Positions 1 to 12,639 of a stretch of 64,000 nt of DNA are shown in pieces. A program made the position numbers and the translations under genes. The DNA comes from Cryptomeria japonica. Taxonomy: Eukaryota; Streptophyta; Pinopsida; Cupressales; Cupressaceae. The notes below the pieces were generated by a model, which did no database searches, was not told the DNA's origin, and worked only from the letters and a program-made list of their open reading frames with translations. The stretch lies in NCBI RefSeq assembly GCF_030272615.1, contig NC_081411.1, positions 184,930,449 to 184,994,448 on the forward strand, given 5' to 3'. Position 1 is the first letter of the stretch; each line of letters starts with the position of its first letter.

Positions 1-870
1 AGCCCCATATCAAGCTCCTTATCACCCCAATAGGCCTAACTACCAAGTTGATGCACAAAATCAAAGGAGGAACTACAACAATAGGCAAAACCAATAGTAT
101 AATCAGAATAATACTAGCAATTCTAAAGAAATTATTCCTGCTTAGAAAAATATGGTATAAGATTGGTGTTTTTTGCGTCAACAACCTCATAATCAAGCAT
201 CATGCCAAAATGCAATGAATGCTCAATCACAAGCCTTGATGGTAAAAAGTAACATATCTTATCAGGATGCATGTACAAATGAGGAACCAAAAGCTCCTGA
301 GATGGCTATGATGAATTGGCAAGGTGCAGAATTTTGCGGACTTAATCATCCACAAGTACAAAAGAGACCCTTTTCACCTATTGTAGCTAATACAAGGTTA
401 AATAAATATGCTATTGATATTGGACAACAAGATGCAATTTATCAACAACAAGTTGTAAATAATGGACAACAACAAAATAAGTCCAGATAGTAGCCAGATA
501 AAGGAAAACAACAAGCTTCTACAAGTCAACAAGTTGTTAGGACACCTCCACCTATCCAAAATATGCATATTTTACCAAGAGGACAACCTGGAACACCTAA
601 AGAACAAAATAAAGTTCAACCTCAGTCAAAACTAGCTCAGCCAGAGCCTGTTGTTCCAAAAGTACAACAAAAGGTTAGTCATGTTCCATTTAATATTGTT
701 GAATCAATGGCAAAAACCATTGTTTCCATGACAATGATTGATGCATTACAAATTCCTGGACAAAAGGAATTGCTGAGAGATAAATTAGAAAATATTTCCT
801 TGACTAATGAGCCTTAGAAAGATCGACCTAGAGTTGCATTAGCTAATGATATCCTAGTTAAGAATAATTA
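1..870 (+). pseudogene. Element A gag C-terminal region, fossil
   Basis: The reading is rich in Gln, Asn and Pro, as in the nucleocapsid tail of plant Tat/Athila-type gag. Near 160-210 lies a Cys/His cluster (WCFLRQQPHNQASC) that resembles the one-knuckle zinc motif of these gags. A Pro/Gln-rich linker follows, then a helical stretch near 680-815 (IVESMAKTIVSMTMIDALQI) of the kind that precedes the protease in Tat-like polyproteins. No capsid domain is visible because the window starts inside gag. Broken. The assignment rests on composition, the Cys/His motif and position upstream of protease. Confidence 0.6.
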
Positions 871-1554
871 GCCAATCCAAACATGAAAGCCTCCTCTATT
901 TTTCGTAACATTGATAATTGGCAACCATCTAGTCCATAATTGCTTGATAGACTCATGAGCTAGTAGTTCAATTATGCCCAAAGACCTTGCACATAAATTT
1001 GGTCTAATTTATGACCCCATTTCTAGAGGAGTTGTACAGTTAGATGGAACAACAATTAAGTTAGTTGGATTGGTCAAAGATCTTGGTTTGACCTTACATG
1101 CTTGTCCTAATTTTGTAATACCTCACGACATGTACATAGTTGACTTACCTCCACACTTTCTATTTACCTATCTAGAGATTTCACAACGAAATTAGGAGGA
1201 TACCTTTATGTTGTTTGGTCACACTTGTTTTTTAAAACCCGATATGGTACTAAGGTTACCATTAAGTTAGAACCGCAAGCCACTTGCCACTTAGAACCAT
1301 ATACCCCAAGTCCTATAAATGTAGATCTTTCCATCAAAGACCATGAGGAGTTACCACCTATCCAAGATCTAGATACACCTGTTCAAGGCATACCTGATGT
1401 GAATTTGGATGAGTGGGCAGCCCAGAATATTGCAAAAGATCCTTTCATCAACATGGATGAAATAGTTCCTAGTGTTTATATGATTGATGAGGAGGATGTT
1501 GTTATTCCTAAACTTGAAAAAGAGGATATTCTGCTTGACCAACAGTCAGAATGA
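871..1554 (+). pseudogene. Element A aspartic protease region and linker, fossil
   Basis: The reading near 930-1170 has the fold pattern of a retropepsin: a strand leading to LIDS, then helix-like MPKDLAHKFGL, a flap-like segment, and a final strand with hydrophobic and Gly residues. It sits between gag and the polymerase domains, where protease belongs. From 1225 a charged acidic linker follows (residues such as DEWAAQNIAKDPFINMDE) leading into the RNase H. The active-site region is poorly kept, so this call leans on position. Broken at several places. Confidence 0.5.
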
Positions 1555-1947
1555 TAGAAAAATCAGGTTTGGCAACTCTATTTTGATGGTTCAAGAGGTA
1601 AAAATAGTTCTGGAGGTGGTGTTATGTTGGTTTCACCTGAAGTTATAAAATATTACTCTACTTTAAGAGTTTCTTTTAGCTATACAAATAATACATCGAA
1701 GTATGAATCATTAGCACATGGCTTAGAATGGGATAGGCAGAAAAAAGTTAAATGTTTACAAGTTTTTGGTGATAGTGAACTAGTTGTGAACCAAGTAAGG
1801 AATGTCCATGTCACCAAAAATGATGTTTTGAAGATGTACAAGCATAGAATTTGGGATTTAATTGAAGATTTTGATACATTTAATCTATTGCCCATACTTA
1901 GAAGTCAAAATAAAGAAGCAGATAGGCTAGCTGCTTTAGGAGCTTAG
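1555..1947 (+). pseudogene. Element A archaeal-type RNase H (aRNH) upstream of RT, fossil
   Basis: The reading begins NQVWQLYFDGSRGKNSSGGG, which matches the first catalytic Asp strand of type-I RNase H (YFDGS). It continues with YESLAHGLEW (second acidic residue), FGDSELVVNQV (third) and a C-terminal NKEADRLAALG (fourth). This spacing is that of the additional archaeal-type RNase H known from plant Tat-lineage gypsy elements, not of the ordinary gypsy RNase H, which occurs separately at about 3220-3775. Finding it before RT rather than after the RT-RNase H block is unusual. All four acidic positions are visible in one open stretch. Confidence 0.8.
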
Positions 1948-2289
1948 TTTGATATTCTAAAAGAGAGAAAATATTGATAGACAATAGTATGTTAAAGTTT
2001 CCATAAGGCCTTCAGTTCCAGATAACAATTTTAATTGGCAAGTTTTTGACTCAGATGAGCAGATTGCTAATTTCCTAGCTGAAGAAGTTGAGTTTTCTTT
2101 CGGAAATCAGCATAAGTTCAATGAGCAATATGAAAATTAGTTTCTCCAATTGAAAACTAACAAGATGCCCAAGGGTTTGGTAACCCTTGAATCTATTTTT
2201 AATATAGATGACTAGGTCAGAAAGGATAAAGGCAACATGTTTGTGAAAGAAGAATATTATGAACCTGTTGAAATATTCAATGGCAAGCT

Positions 2290-3000
2290 ACTAAAAATTG
2301 GCAAGGTATGTACCCCTGAAGAAAAGCATACTTTCATAAAAATTTGTCAAGAATTCAATGACATATTTGCATGGAGGTATGGAGATTTGAAATGATTCGA
2401 TCCTGATTTAGCTCAACATACCATAGAGCTGGTAGATAATGCAAAACCAATAAGGCAGAAAAAAAGGCCTCTTAATCCAAAATTAGAACATCTTATGAAG
2501 ACTGAGTTAAATAAGTTGATTGAAGGAAATATCATATTTCCAATCAAGCACACATCTTGGGTGTCCAATCTAGTTATTTTTAGACAGAAAAATGGTGAAC
2601 TTAGATTGTGTGTTAATTTTAGAGACCTAAATAGAGTATCCCTAAAAGACCATTACCCACTGCCCTCAATGGAGCAAGTTTTGTAGGTTGTATCAGGTTC
2701 AGAGAGATTTTCATTACTTTATGGTTACTCAAGATATAACCAAATTTTGGTCAAAGAAGAATACCAGTACAAAACAACATTTACCACCAAGTGGGGTACA
2801 ATGACTTATAATAAAATGCCATTTGGACTGACCAATGCAGGGGCAACATTTTAGCGTACAATCAATATGAAATTTCAAGGCCTGATTAACAAGTTTGTTT
2901 TGGTTTACCTAGATGATGTGAGTATTTTTTCTAAAAAGGCTAATGAACATGTTGACCATCTTAGATAGGTATTTGAGAGATGGAGGGAATATGGAGTTTC
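2290..3000 (+). pseudogene. Element A reverse transcriptase, fossil
   Basis: Typical gypsy RT blocks appear in order: LIEGNIIFPIKHTSWVSNLV (finger region), KNGELRLCVNFRDLNRV, KDHYPLPSMEQVL, FGLTNAGATF and the catalytic box VYLDDVSIFS near 2907-2936. The YLDD form of the catalytic box is common in Ty3/gypsy. The family copies genomic RNA into DNA in virus-like particles. Several breaks interrupt the domain, so it cannot be active. The identification itself is secure. Confidence 0.9.
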
Positions 3001-3788
3001 ATTGAATCCCAAGAAGAGCATATTTATTGTTCAAGAAGGCAAATTGCTGGGATATATTATTTCAAAGCATGGGATTTCAATAGACCCTGAGAGGATCACA
3101 ACCATACTTGCATTGCCATTACCAGCACATAAAAATAGACTCTGGAGTTTCATAGGTAGGATTAAATTTATCAGAAGATTTATTCCTAATATTGTAGCAT
3201 TGATGTAGCCACTTACAACCATGCTTAAGAAAAATATTCCTTTCCAGTGGACTAAAGAAGGTAAAAACAGTTTTGAAGAAATTAAAGAGGCAATTGCAGT
3301 AGCCCCTACTCTCATTAATCCTAATTTTAAGAAATATTTTATTCTATATGCTTTTGGGAGTGAGGATACTATTTTTGCAATGTTGTGTCAGCAAAATGAC
3401 AAAGGCTTAGAACAACCAATTGCTTTCTTTAGTCAGATTTTGCATGATTATGAGACTTGGTACTCATTTGTAGAAAAGCATGTGTTAGCAATAATACGAA
3501 GCCTTAAGAAGTTTAGGCACATGCTCTCTAACAATAAAATGCAGCTTATGGTTTCTCATCCTACAGTGAAGGAGTTTTTGCTCAACAAAGACGTAAATGA
3601 CAAAAGGGCGGGTTGGATTACTAAGGCAATGGAATATGACATCTCTATCAAGGTAACCAAGATAGTAGAGGCAAGGGTTTATGTGAACAACTTGCTGGAA
3701 GTACAAAAAATAGTAAAGAAGAGGAGCAACAAGTTGAAACAGTGCTTAATAATGAAGAACAACCTGTTGTCCTAGCTGTACCAGTCAC
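3001..3788 (+). pseudogene. Element A RT thumb and gypsy RNase H, fossil
   Basis: At 3002-3208 lies the connection block after RT (GKLLGYIISKHGISIDPERI, then SFIGRIKFIRRFIP), standard for gypsy pol. From 3221 the RNase H follows: FQWTKEGKNSFEEIKEA, a first strand FILYAFGSED, the middle block QPIAFFSQILHDYETWYSFVEKHVLAII, and a tail with KFRHMLSNNKMQLMV. This is the ordinary gypsy RNase H, distinct from the archaeal-type domain upstream. The second long open stretch (184 codons) is the best-kept part of the element. Confidence 0.85.
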
Positions 3789-4940
3789 TTGGAATCAACA
3801 AATTGCCCATTATTTACAAACTAGTGCCTATCTAGAAAGTTTGGACAGGTCTAAATGAAGGTACTTCAAGCTACAAGACATTATTTATGCATTAATTGAT
3901 GGTATTTTATACAAGAAAGATTATAATAATGTTTTGTTAAGATGCATAGAACCTGATCAGATCAGCAAAGTTCTTAAATAATTTCATGAAGGACCTACAA
4001 GAGGTCACTTTGCAGCAAGAACAATAGCTCTGAAAATTATGAGATCCGGTTGTTATTGGCTTGAATTGTTTAAGGATGCTCACTCATGGGCGAGGAAATG
4101 TGAAAAATGTTCATTGTTTGTAGGCAAACAAAGGCTTGTAGCCTTTCCTTTGCAACCAATTGAAGTTGAACAACCCTTTGCAAAGTGGGGGCTTGATTTT
4201 ATGTAACCTATTTATCCACCTTCTAGTGCAGGTCACAAGTGGATTCTTATAGCAACTGATTATTTTACAAAGTGGACAAAAGCAGTTCCATTGAAAGAAG
4301 ATAATGAAAATTTTGTCCTGAATTTTTATCAAGACTTAGTGTCCAGGTTTGGTAACCTAGAATCAATCATTTTTTATAATGCTTTAGCTCTCATTGGTCT
4401 TAGAGTGTCAAATTGGTCAGTTAAGCATAATATATATTTGAATACTTCGCCCAATTATTACCCTTAGAGTAATGGACAAGCTAAAATCAATTAACAAAAA
4501 CTTGATCAACATCATTAAGAATACCATTATTGAGAATTAGAGAACTTGGCATGACAAGCTCAAGTTAGCCCTTTGGGCTGATAAGATTACACCAAAAAGA
4601 TCAACATGTAACTCTTCTTATGTTTTAACTGATGGCAAAGAAGACAAGTTACCTATTTCAGTTGAATTGCCAACTTTCAATTATGTAAGAGAGCTAGATT
4701 TACTTGAAGAGAAGCCAATGCAGATTAGGCTTGCTCAACTTATGGAGTTAGAAGAAACTCTTAAGGAAGCATACAAAAAATTAGAAATTCACCATGATCA
4801 GATGAAGAAAACCTTTGGTAGAAAAGTTGTGTCACACATATTTAATCAAGGTGATCTTATTTTCAAGTGGGATGAGTTAAAAAATAGACCTGGTAGGCAT
4901 ACCAAGTTCGATGCCATGTGGGTGGCTCGTATATTATAAC
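3789..4940 (+). pseudogene. Element A integrase, fossil
   Basis: The N-terminal HHCC zinc site is visible at about 3985-4110 (a His pair spaced before CEKCSLF). The catalytic core starts QPFAKWGLDFM near 4170 and includes ILIATDYFTKWTKAVPL (first Asp region), a weak second-Asp region, and SPNYYP followed by SNGQ. The C-terminal block near 4800-4935 (RKVVSHIFNQGDLIFKW ... KFDAMWVARIL) is the GPY/F-like tail. The family joins element cDNA to host DNA in the nucleus. There are many breaks, and no chromodomain was seen after it. Confidence 0.85.
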
Positions 4941-5830
4941 AAAATGCAAATAGAATAATGCATTTCAGCTTGCTAAATTGGATGGAGAGGTGTTGCCAAT
5001 CCCTGTCAATGGGATTCACCTCAATCTATGCTATTGAGTACTAATAGTTTGCATATGTACATAGTAGAATAGTTACAGTTTTGTTTTCAGCAATTTACCT
5101 GGCCCAGCTATAAGTCGAGTTGTAGTAGTTTGATTTGAATAAATGCAAATAAAAAAAGAGGGAGAATTTCTGGTCTTTAGCACAAGTAAATATCACAAAA
5201 CAACAAAAGATATCAGTTTCATAAAGTATAATACTGAGTAAAGTTAGTTGTGAATCCAAATACTCTAGTTGTGATAGCCAATCATGTAAAAACCAAAAAT
5301 CCTCCACCTCTTTTGTTCGACACTCTGCAGTTTCTATTTGTCTAGTTTTGAGTGTTTATTTTCAGCTGTCAGCAAGTTCTCAGCTTAATAAGTGCTTCCG
5401 GCACATTGTTGTTTTTAGTTTTTAGTCTAGTTCAGTTTTGTTTTAGTCTTTCATAACCGCAGATTGCAAAGTGTGCAGGCTCAGTTGTATGCAGAGCCAT
5501 TGTAGTTTCATTTTCAGTTTTGTTTAGAGTGTTGAGATCCAATTTCAAATTTTGAAGAGGGCAAAATTGACTCAATTCCCAATGGATGTGCTAGGATACT
5601 AGATTCTACTGTTTAGCAAGAAAACACCCCTGAGAGGATGCCAAAAATGTTACCAAAATTTTATCACACCTAAAAAATTTGGTGACCTATAAAAGGTCTT
5701 ATGTATTGTAGAGAAAAGGTACACAAAAATTTCAAGGTTTATTGTCTTTATTAAATAAACATGTATGCCATACAAGTATTTCATTTCAAGGTTGATGAGT
5801 TCTGCAGAAAGGCCTTCTGGTCAGCTTAGT
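4941..5830 (+). repeat. Element A polypurine tract and putative 3' LTR
   Basis: Just after a non-coding tail, 5149-5165 carries an A/G run (AAAAAAAGAGGGAGA), the usual polypurine primer site before a 3' LTR. The following ~650 bp hold a TATA box (TATAAAAGG, 5688-5696) and, about 60 bp further on, AATAAA at 5754-5759, the U3-R order of an LTR. No second LTR copy is in the window, so both ends of this LTR are guesses. If correct, the LTR starts near 5166 and ends near 5820. Confidence 0.45.
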
Positions 5831-8800
5831 TGATCCAAGCATCCCGTTATCCGCTCCTTGAGATGCCCTGAAATAAAGAGGAAAATATGATTTGATTAGA
5901 GCTCCACATTATTCCTTTCACTCCTACACACACTATGCTACTCCTAGTGTTCCTACGCTGCTATATTAGATTTGGAACATGAGATATCAATGAGAATCAT
6001 GCTTTTATCTAACTTATTTGTTTCATGTGCAGATATAGGTTTTCATTTAAGAAATATCATGTATGTGGGTTAAAATGGGCTCCTGAAGGGGTTGAGCTCA
6101 ACATACAATTACATATCATCACTCACAACGTGACACTAATCAACTACTAGATAGGAACACAATCGTATCCAAAGTCCCATGTATTATCACTCAATGACAG
6201 GAAAAGTTGTCATTCAAGGACATCACATGCAACAGTGAGTAGAACTACATCCCATGCCCAATAGATGACTAGAGCCACCATGTGAGTAAAAACAATATGC
6301 AATAGTCTCCAAATGTTCAGTAAGAAAAAAAGGAAGATCAATCAATAAAGGAAAGTACAAGATTGTGAGTACAAAAATTAGTCTACAACATAAGGTGTTC
6401 AATACACATAGGTTTAGACATCAAAGAGAATGAAGATCATGTCAAACAATAAAATGTAGTCATAATTCTTTGAGGTTATAAGTATGAAAGGAACTTCAAT
6501 TAGTATCTAAGTACACACAGTAAATGAAGCATAGTAGTCAATGATGACCAAATAAGAAGCTCTATCAAAGATAACAAATATAGTGACTAAGGAACCAAGA
6601 GGGATAGTCATTGTTCATTGCAAGCATTGTTAAGAGTGCATCTAATAAAACAAATTTCTTAGGGTAATGATGAAATTTAATTTCAAGACTCAGAAACATA
6701 TGAACACAGCCAAATCAAAGAGTACACGCATAATAGCTCCCTTATGGGTAAAGATGGAATACAAGGTACAGTGGCAACCATGAAGAAATATTCTTCACAT
6801 TTAAAGCTTCAGACCTTATAAACTCACAATATCATGAGTTTTGATGAAAAGAGATCAATATAGTCATAGTGAATTAGGACAATGAGCATAAAAGATGCAC
6901 TAAAAGTTTCCAAGATAACAATGGCAAATGTTTTAATGAGGAGAAGTTAAAACATTGTTGAGGCTCCATCAGAAAAAATAATAATACCCATTGTCCTATC
7001 CATAGAACCAAAGGTATGAAGAATAGTGATCAAAATCCGAGACTACACTTCACTAAGAGGCATTAAAACCAGGTATAGTAGCATGAATACATAGTTATTT
7101 ATAGGCCAACCACCAAATACAAATCCTTTGATAACAAGCACAGTCAAGACTATTATGAAATGGAGCAGCTATCACAGTCTTACCACAAGGTGACTCTAAA
7201 GATTGGTACCAATAAAGGAAAAGAAATCACAGGCAGCTAAAGAGTTTATAGCATAGTAGAGCCTTGTCAAGTACAATGCACTCTAAAAATGATTAAGGAG
7301 ATAGATGTCCAAAGGACCACTTAGAAGATTATTGATAAAAAGATGTGACAGTAAGGTATAAAGGCTGAGATGATCACAGGGCCACAGAATGCAATATAAG
7401 AGAAGAGTTTGTACCAATCACTAAGGAGAGTGGGATATTATCCCGAAAATCATATCAACCATGAATGAAATCAGCCTTCATCGTGGAACAGAAATCCATA
7501 TAATGGACAGTAAATTTCTTTCTATAATATTAAGGGGCAGTAGTAATAGTTGCAGTAACATAGAGATTTCATTAGGAGTAGGTATTGATTAAAGACAATC
7601 TTGTTGATACATTGAATAGTCTTAGTCAAAGAAGTATACATAATCCATCTGGAAGGTATACAGTCTCAGAGAGAAGCATTTGAAAGAAATTAACAGTAAA
7701 AATTTAGAGAGACACAATATACAAGGGAACAATAAACATGCAAATCACATACGATGATGATATGACAATACCAAGAAGTGAAAAATCATAATATCATACA
7801 CAACAGTCAATCTTAGAATGGCAGCCTTAAAATCAGTAAAGGGTAGAATAGGCACAAGCATGGATATCAATTTAAAAGATAGAATCCTAAGTAATGACAA
7901 TTAGCATCATAATATTAGAGCATTCCCCTATGATAGTCTAAAGAGAAGTCCCAGCTAGCCATGAAGAACATAGATTTGTGGACAAAAAGATGGTGAATAA
8001 GAAGAGATGCATGATTTGAACACATAAATAATATATTTATTGTGTTAGTCAAGAAGAAATATAGGTACAATCAACATAGTGTCTCATCATAGTATAATAT
8101 TGAACTTGTAATATCAGTCAAGAAGAAAATCATGATCACAGATACAGAGCTATACAATGAACCTTCTTATAGTTTAAATTCATCATAGAGCAATCAAAAG
8201 ACAACCTAGCCTCTAGATAATGTCAACAAAGACCAGTAAAAGTCACATAGGCCTTATGTATTTCAGTGACATCATCTTTGTTGTGACTACAACATCTTGA
8301 AGGTTTCAAAACAAAGATTCAAGGTTGTTGTTGTAATAGAGATACAAACTAATCTTGTTAGACAGTCATCTGTGCTACTCATGATTTACTCATATTATTT
8401 GTAGTCAAAATAGAGACTAAGACAACACAGAAGAGGTGTTTCTCTAAAGCTACATCAAACCTTTAATTTCAGTTAAGAGAGACGGACTTTGTATCAAAAA
8501 CACAAAGGAAAGGTCATTTGTCTAGCTAATAAAGATCACAGTCATGTATTCAAAGGAAGGGTCATATGACAATACAATGATAAGAAACATCTAAGTATCC
8601 ATTCATGGATAATAAAGAGACGTAAAGGTCTATTTTATTCACCATAGAGGATATGCTACCAAAGCAATATATAATGAAGACAAACCGACAATATGAAAGG
8701 AAATGAGTGCAGATACAGTCACACTAATTCCATAATTACTAAAAAACCCAGATGCTGATTTCAATAATTTTTGTACTAAGTTTAGAAATATTTAAGGTGC

Positions 8801-10240
8801 AAAAACCTAGTAAAATTAGAACAAACCCAGTTTGTGGTTTTCAGGATACATTCATCAAAAAACAAAAGTCATGCAAAAATCAGGAAAAAACATAGTGAAT
8901 TTGTAGAGATAATAGAGATAGTTTATTATACAGCAAACCCTCATGATCAAATGATGGCGCATTCAAAGATGAAATAGGTAAAGGTTACGAAGAACAAATA
9001 TCTCTAAGTGTCCACAAAGAGAACAATAAATAACAAGTCCATGGAAAAGACAACCAACTAATAAATCAATGAAAGTGTCTCAGACCCTCTTATGGAAAGA
9101 TCAGATGCATATACATCAGGTAGCACTTTGGATTAATTCAACTATATAATCATAAAATAAAAACATACACGTGGAAAGGACACTTTTGTATCAGATCCAA
9201 TAGCAGTCATAGATACACAGTTACAAGAGAGGTCTCAACAAATAAGCATAGTCACAAAACAATAAACAACTTTTACTAGAAAAGGACACAGTGACACATG
9301 TCAAAGTTCACAGTTAAACAAAAATGTAGCAAACAAATATTTGTGTGAACAAAGCAAATGACATCTATAACATTAACAATGATCTTAGTCACTGACTTTT
9401 AGCAGAGATAGCAGAATTAATGATGTCAATCAATAAGAAGCTTTGCCAAGATAGTAAGAAATTATCATAGAAGTTGTAGCCCTAAAGTTTGAAGAGACAA
9501 TGACAAGAGCATACATATTAATGAGTACTGTTAAAATTTTAAAAGTAACAATTTAAGAGCTATAAAGAACAGACACTCTTAGAGATATCAATATTTTCAC
9601 AGTCCATGCAAACCATAGTGACGGTTATAGTTTTTTGTGATAGATCTTTGTATAAGGAAACATAGGTATTATATAATGCATTGAATGCAAAGTCTTGAGA
9701 GATATCCATATTTTGACAGTCAAATGCATTAAAAGAATCACAAAGGAAAAACCCTCTTTGCCAAAATCCTTGTGGCCGAATCAAAGATAATGAATAATTT
9801 TATTTTTTTACATTCAAAACCCTGTATATATCTAGGTTTTCATACAAAAAACTTAAGTATGCACATGATTTCAAAAGAAGAACTTTTACCAAAGGATAAA
9901 ATGTATGCATTGTCTCTATAGACCAGCTACAGAAACCCTGATTTATGCATGATAAACAGTAAAAGAAAAGAGTTTTTGGATGAAGGAGTCACATAACAAG
10001 TCAAGTAGCAGTTGAAGAACCTGTTCAAACCTCAAATCCAGATCAAAGCCCTAATTTGAAACCATAGAAGAATGCATGGTGGCCACAGAAGAAGTTCCCG
10101 AAGTAATAAAATGCAAAATGAGATAATTTAGGGTTCAAACCTCCTTTTTGTCCGCATGCCCTAATTTTAGGGATTTTTGTTTTGTTTTATATAAACAAAC
10201 AATGCATATGAAATATTCCGTAAGGTCGTGACTTAAATGT
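5831..10240. other. 4.4 kb non-coding AT-rich block, unassigned
   Basis: No open frame above about 60 codons with recognisable content occurs here. The plus strand is A-rich, and the short word AGTCA/AGTCAAGA recurs many times (for example near 6537, 7615, 8049, 8116 and 8345). A small internal repeat, AGAGATATC(A/C)ATATTTT followed by an ACAGTC, occurs near 9580 and 9700. The block could be the decayed internal region of a large non-coding LTR element or spacer of another kind. I see no LTR pair, terminal inverted repeat, primer site or host exon. Confidence 0.4.
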
Positions 10241-11340
10241 CAGAAGACCTAAATACTAGGGGCAAAGAACTCCAAGTTCTCTATATTTAAAGCCTTTAAA
10301 TATTGTAATATTATTATTATATTTAATATAAGTTTATTAAGATTTATTTTATAAAAATCTTAATAAATTTAAATTAAATTATAATATTAATCAAAAGAAA
10401 ATTAAGTAATTTAATTTAGCACTTTAAATATTTCTAAAAGAAAGGGGCTCATCAGCAACAACATGTAGAATTACAAGAGGGGTTTTTCAGTTATCAACTA
10501 TTTTTGGCATCTTGGAGTTCTTTTTTCTGCAGAGGGTGATTTTTCTTTTCAAAGCTATTTTTGGTACAACAGGACATGCAAATTTTTTGGAGCAGGTTGT
10601 TTTTTTAGTGGAGCTATTTTTAGGCGAGATTGGCAGTTCTATATTTGGCAGTGGGAGTTCTTTCTCATGCAGCATCAGTTGGGGTCCTATTTTTAGCATT
10701 GGAGGTTATTTTTGGCAAGATTATACATGCGTTTTTGGGCTATTTTGGGGAAATTCGCCCAAGGCTTTTTCTCATGCAGATTGTTATATTAGGGTTTTTT
10801 TAAGGAGATGTACATGATGGGTTCTATATATTCTCTCTCTCCTTCATTTTTCCCTCTAGTTCTTTCTTTTTTGCATACACATTTTTGCAAGAAAGCATTG
10901 TATCTGAACACTTTAGTATTTGAGTTATCTAGTAGATTTTCCTTTGATATTACAGAATTTTATGAGTTTGCTTTGGTAATTCTGCATGTTCATTTTGTAG
11001 ATTTGACAGAAATTTACCGTGTTTTGATCTATAAACCTTTAAATTTTAGTTTCTTTCATGTGCATGTATCCTTGCTTGTAATATATTCACAGGTTTCAGG
11101 TTGTGTAAAAGAGGTCATTGTCGATTCGGTCGTGAAACTGGTTTTCCTTCCAAGTTTATGATTTTCGTAGCCTTCCTCAGAAATTTTTGTATGGTTGGAG
11201 AGTAGAATTACTTTGTGTGGGTGAATTTTTGTCATATTTTTTGTGAGTTTTAGGCTATTGTAATTTTTGGTGTATCACCTCCTAGTTTAATTGTAGTTTT
11301 TCAATATTTTCAGATTATTCTCTCTCTTTTTCACATTTGT
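10241..11340 (+). other. AT-rich then T/pyrimidine-rich block, possible old LTR or promoter
   Basis: 10280-10440 is almost pure A/T. From 10490 the plus strand turns T-rich. A TATA-like TCTATATATT near 10823 is followed by a CT-rich stretch (10835-10870), an order seen in U3-R regions of plant gypsy LTRs and in some plant promoters. Open stretches on the plus strand (10512-10817 and 10808-11161) have the hydrophobic bias of T-rich DNA and resemble no family. No partner LTR was found, so this remains a weak suggestion. Confidence 0.25.
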
Positions 11341-11999
11341 ATTTAGTTTTTGGAGGGATTCAAGGGAATCCATCCCATAACCTGGAGATTCACCTTCAAC
11401 TTGACCAACCCACAGGCTCGAAGGTGTTTCCATGTTTCACTGGATTACTTGGTTTCACACTTAGCATCATGGGTGCAATCGTTTATGACAACAATCCCAT
11501 TTGTCCAAGCTTCGCCTAACCTTAGGGAGGAAATTCAACTCAAATCACAAATATGAAAAGTGCTTAAAAAAATATGGTTCAAGTTCATTTCATATCAGAT
11601 AACCTATTTTTATTAATCTAGATGATGATATCGATGATGATGTTGACTTACAAGTCTATAAAATCTCTCTAATGACTGGTCTATTTCTTAATTTTTTATC
11701 TCTTTGACCAGTCAATAGATTTAGCTGCATGTACAAGTTTTATATCTAAAGCCTTCCATTTCCATCTTGATCCTTCTTCAACTCTATAATATTAAATAGA
11801 TGTGCATTTTTCTTTTAATGATATCTACTGAGCCTTAATATCCTTTGTAGGTTTAGGCGATTGGTGAAAAAACCTATATGTCACCACTACATCCTTTACA
11901 CTTTTCTAAAGAAAAAATATATTTTTTCATGTAGCCTAATATGTGCTACTATATACCTATCTACTAAATATTCTAATATTTTCTCTTTACCCTTTTTCT
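11341..11999. other. Unassigned spacer
   Basis: I see no gene, LTR or repeat of known type. Two overlapping short plus-strand frames (11337-11556) look like chance. A run of GATGAT words lies near 11620-11645. Confidence 0.3.
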
Positions 12000-12639
12000 C
12001 TACATCCTTCAAAACTGTACCTTCCAATTTGGAAGTATGTTCCTTAAATCCTTTAAGAATCAATTGTAGTTGTTTTGCACTTGACAAAGTCTCATCCAAA
12101 AAAAAAATTGAAATTTCTAAATGAAGGAATTTCACCACATCATCAATAAGTATTATTCCTTTTATCTATGAATTAGTAAAATTATTTCTAGTATAATGGT
12201 GAAGTATATCACCCAGATGAAGCATATACAAGGGAAACAACCTGTTAAGTTCCATCTTGACATTAAGACATTGGTACCTGAAGTAAATTTGAGCTTACCG
12301 CTAGTTCAAACTACAACTATAGATCTAACAAGTCTAATTTAGAGTCTCCAAAAGGTCTAGAAGATTCTCCATCAAGCTCTGCATTCTTCTCTACTTCAAT
12401 CTCCTTCTCCTTTACCTATTCCTTCTCCATACTCTTCTCCTTCTCGGAAGTATTCTCTACAAATGTTTCCATAGTGTTTTTTGTCTCCATTTTATTATCC
12501 AAAGTAGTTTTAGCCTAGTATCACCATTTTTTTACTCACAAGTCTCTTTTTCTAGAGTAAGTTCAACACTACTAGCATCATGAGCACTCACTCCACTATC
12601 CACTAGACTAGTATCAATATTTGTGTTCTTTATATGAGA

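Larger units (their letters stand above)
1..5830 (+). mobile_element. Element A: Ty3/gypsy (Tat-like) retrotransposon, old, cut at left
   Basis: Seen in order on the plus strand: Gln-rich gag tail, protease-like stretch, archaeal-type RNase H, reverse transcriptase, RNase H, integrase, a purine tract near 5149-5165 and a putative 3' LTR. The left end lies outside the window, so there is no 5' LTR to compare and no direct age estimate. It is heavily broken (well over ten breaks), so it is an old fossil. The odd point is the RNase H of archaeal type placed before RT. The Tat-lineage assignment is inferred from that domain and from the gag style. Confidence 0.85.

Noticed and set aside
9560-9784. 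74-codon minus-strand frame with paired DIS words
   Set aside because: The pairing comes from a short duplicated DNA word. No family is recognised, and the surroundings are non-coding.
10512-11161. Two plus-strand frames of 101 and 117 codons
   Set aside because: Hydrophobic bias expected of T-rich DNA, with no motif. The TATA-like box nearby is noted only as a weak feature.
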